This document shows, piece by piece, positions 63,122 to 64,000 of a stretch of DNA of 64,000 bases. The DNA comes from Rhytidiadelphus loreus (lineage: Eukaryota; Streptophyta; Bryopsida; Hypnales; Hylocomiaceae): positions 58,981,093 to 59,045,092 of the forward strand of contig OX344763.1 in assembly GCA_947034895.1 (NCBI GenBank), given 5' to 3'. The position numbers and the translations under genes were made by a program. Under the pieces are notes generated by a model, which did not search any database, had not been told where the DNA came from, and worked only from the letters and a program-made list of their open reading frames with translations. The first letter of the stretch is position 1, and every line of letters begins with the position of its first letter.

Positions 63122-64000
63122 ACGATGAATGACTTTCTAGTACGTGGAAATGAAATATTCCTGCACGAACCTTGCCCTGTATTTTAAAGTTGACAAAATT
63201 GTAATCTCATAGAATTCATGTACAGAAATCTGTGAAAGAAGTTGTGCAAGTTGCAAGTGCTCCTAAACTCATGAATTAATCAAGAAAATATATAATTGGG
63301 AGTCACGATGAATGACTTTCTAGTACGTGAAAATGCAATATTCGTGGACGGATCTAGCCCTCTATTTTAAAGTCCAAAATATTGTAATCTCATGGAATTC
63401 ATGTACAGAAATCTGGGAAAGAGGTTGTGCAAGTTGCAAGTGCTCCTAAATTCATGAATTAATCAAAAAAATATATAATTGGTGGTCACGATGAATGACT
63501 TTCCAGTACGTGGAAATGAAATATTCGTGCACGAACCTTGCCCTGTATTTTAAAGTTGACAAAATTGTAATCTCATAGAATTCATGTACAGAAATCTGTG
63601 AAAGAAGTTGTGCAAGTTGCAAGTGCTCCTAAACTCATGAATTAATCAAGAAAATATATAATTGGGAGTCACGATGAATGACTTTCTAGTACGTGAAAAT
63701 GAAATATTCGTGGACGAATCTAGCCCTCTATTTTAAAGTCCAAAATATTGTAATCTCATGGAATTCATGTACAGAAATCTGGGAAAGAGGTTGTGCAAGT
63801 TGCAAATGCTCCTAAATTCATGAATTAATCAAAAAAATATATAATTGGTGGTCACGATGAATGACTTTCCAGTACGTGGAAATGAAATATTCGTGCACGA
63901 ACCTTGCCCTGTATTTTAAAGTCGACAAAATTGTAATCTCATGGAATTCATGTACAGAAATCTGGGAAAGAGGTTGTGCAAGTTGCAAGTGCTCCTAAAC
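63122..64000 (+). repeat. Second copy of the 60,011-60,889 block, cut by the window edge
   Basis: Matches 60,011-60,889 with the CATAGAATTC, GTGGACG, TTTCCAGTACG and CTGTGAAAGAAG marks in the same order. The final monomer (63,854-64,000) is incomplete because the window ends. A C-to-G or A-to-G difference (GGACGGATC near 63,348) marks this copy. How far the repeat runs to the right cannot be seen. Confidence 0.88.

Larger units (their letters stand above)
1..64000 (+). repeat. 183-bp satellite DNA array, about 350 head-to-tail monomers
   Basis: The conserved start motif ACGATGAATGACTTTC recurs every 183 bp (sometimes 182) from base 1 to base 63,854 with no interruption. This gives 349 complete monomers and a 147-bp partial copy at the end. 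The monomer phase used here starts at ACGATG. Landmarks by monomer position are: 1-19, a nearly invariant box ending in TTTCTAG; 37-48, the palindrome TTCGTGCACGAA; 49-75, a variable stretch including a SalI-like GTCGAC; 88-106, variable GGAATTCATGTACAG or GAAATTCATTGAAAG; 124-137, TGCAAGT twice in tandem; 145-156, a second potential palindrome; 161-175, an A-tract plus TATATAATT; 176-183, TGGTGGTC or GGGAGTC ends. All copies are on the same strand. The size, AT-richness, HOR structure and lack of genes fit a centromeric or pericentromeric satellite of a eukaryote, plausibly a plant. I do not recognise the named family. Confidence 0.99.

Noticed and set aside
1..64000. Protein-coding genes in open frames running through the repeat (183 is divisible by 3, so frames are kept between monomers).
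   Set aside because: The consensus monomer has stop codons in all three forward frames (for example at monomer positions 5, 9 and 64) and in all three reverse frames. Open stretches are about 60 codons at most and are repeated shadows of the satellite.
1..64000. CENP-B box in the TTCGTGCACGAACC region.
   Set aside because: The TTCG start fits, but the required A and CGGG at the canonical spacing are missing in the consensus. The resemblance is limited to four bases and is better explained as part of the palindrome.
1..64000. TATA-box promoters at ATATATAATT.
   Set aside because: It recurs in essentially every monomer as part of an A/T-rich element and has no associated gene. Satellite transcription is possible, but nothing in the sequence shows it.
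1..64000. CRISPR array.
   Set aside because: There are no short repeats with unique spacers. The whole 183-bp unit is repeated with small variation.
1..64000. Transposon insertions, LTRs, target-site duplications or inverted segments inside the array.
   Set aside because: The 182/183-bp grid runs unbroken from 1 to 63,854 on one strand, leaving no room for an insertion or inversion.
1..64000. Replication origin (yeast ARS-like element) in the A-tract/TATATA stretch.
   Set aside because: The reverse complement does not match the 11-bp ARS core exactly, and any AT-rich satellite would give similar partial matches.
1..64000. Ribosomal DNA spacer subrepeats or telomere-associated repeats.
   Set aside because: No rRNA sequence or telomeric hexamer/heptamer tracts are present anywhere in the window.

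Overview
The whole 64-kb window is one uninterrupted, head-to-tail satellite DNA array. The monomer is 183 bp, about 35% GC by my count of one consensus-like copy. Walking the conserved start motif (ACGATGAATGACTTTC) from base 1 to base 63,854 gives 349 complete monomers plus a 147-bp partial one at the right edge. 335 monomers are 183 bp and 14 are 182 bp. All lie in the same orientation. I found no transposon, no unique sequence, no gene and no RNA gene. The consensus monomer has stop codons in all six frames.

An AT-rich, roughly nucleosome-length monomer in a homogeneous array this long, organised into local higher-order repeats (HORs), is what eukaryotic centromeric or pericentromeric heterochromatin looks like. 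The length is close to plant centromeric satellites (about 150-185 bp), so a plant is my leading guess. I do not recognise the family, and an animal origin cannot be excluded from sequence alone. Centromere function is inference.

Layout, left to right: 1-730, a dimer HOR (365 bp x2); 731-4390, a decamer HOR (1830 bp x2); 4391-5671, a trimer HOR (549 bp x2 plus one more monomer); 5672-12,620, mixed monomers with recurring dimers and a divergent three-monomer cassette seen twice; 12,621-16,461, two ten-monomer blocks offset by about 2011 bp; 16,462-17,559, mixed; 17,560-21,402, a heptamer HOR (1281 bp x3); 22,135-28,905, a family built on an a-b-c(-d) cassette with units of 3, 4, 5 and 6 monomers; 28,906-32,930, mixed; 32,931-36,222, a nonamer HOR (1646 bp x2); 36,223-45,553, mosaic, with a block repeated at 13-14 monomers; 45,554-55,801, a seven-monomer core recurring at 10, 12 and 20 monomers, with a 2562-bp block copied at a 3660-bp offset; 55,802-58,729, an octamer HOR (1464 bp x2); 58,730-64,000, short dimers and a block copied at 3111 bp.

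The features most worth a second look are: a perfect 12-bp palindrome (TTCGTGCACGAA) in most monomers, with a variant (TTCCTGCAGGAA) carrying two paired changes that keep the symmetry; length change by single-base loss only (14 losses, no gains, probably about six events); CpG-to-TpG/CpA variation suggesting cytosine methylation; and nested HORs of many sizes whose variants are zoned along the array. Coordinates and counts were read by eye, without alignment software.
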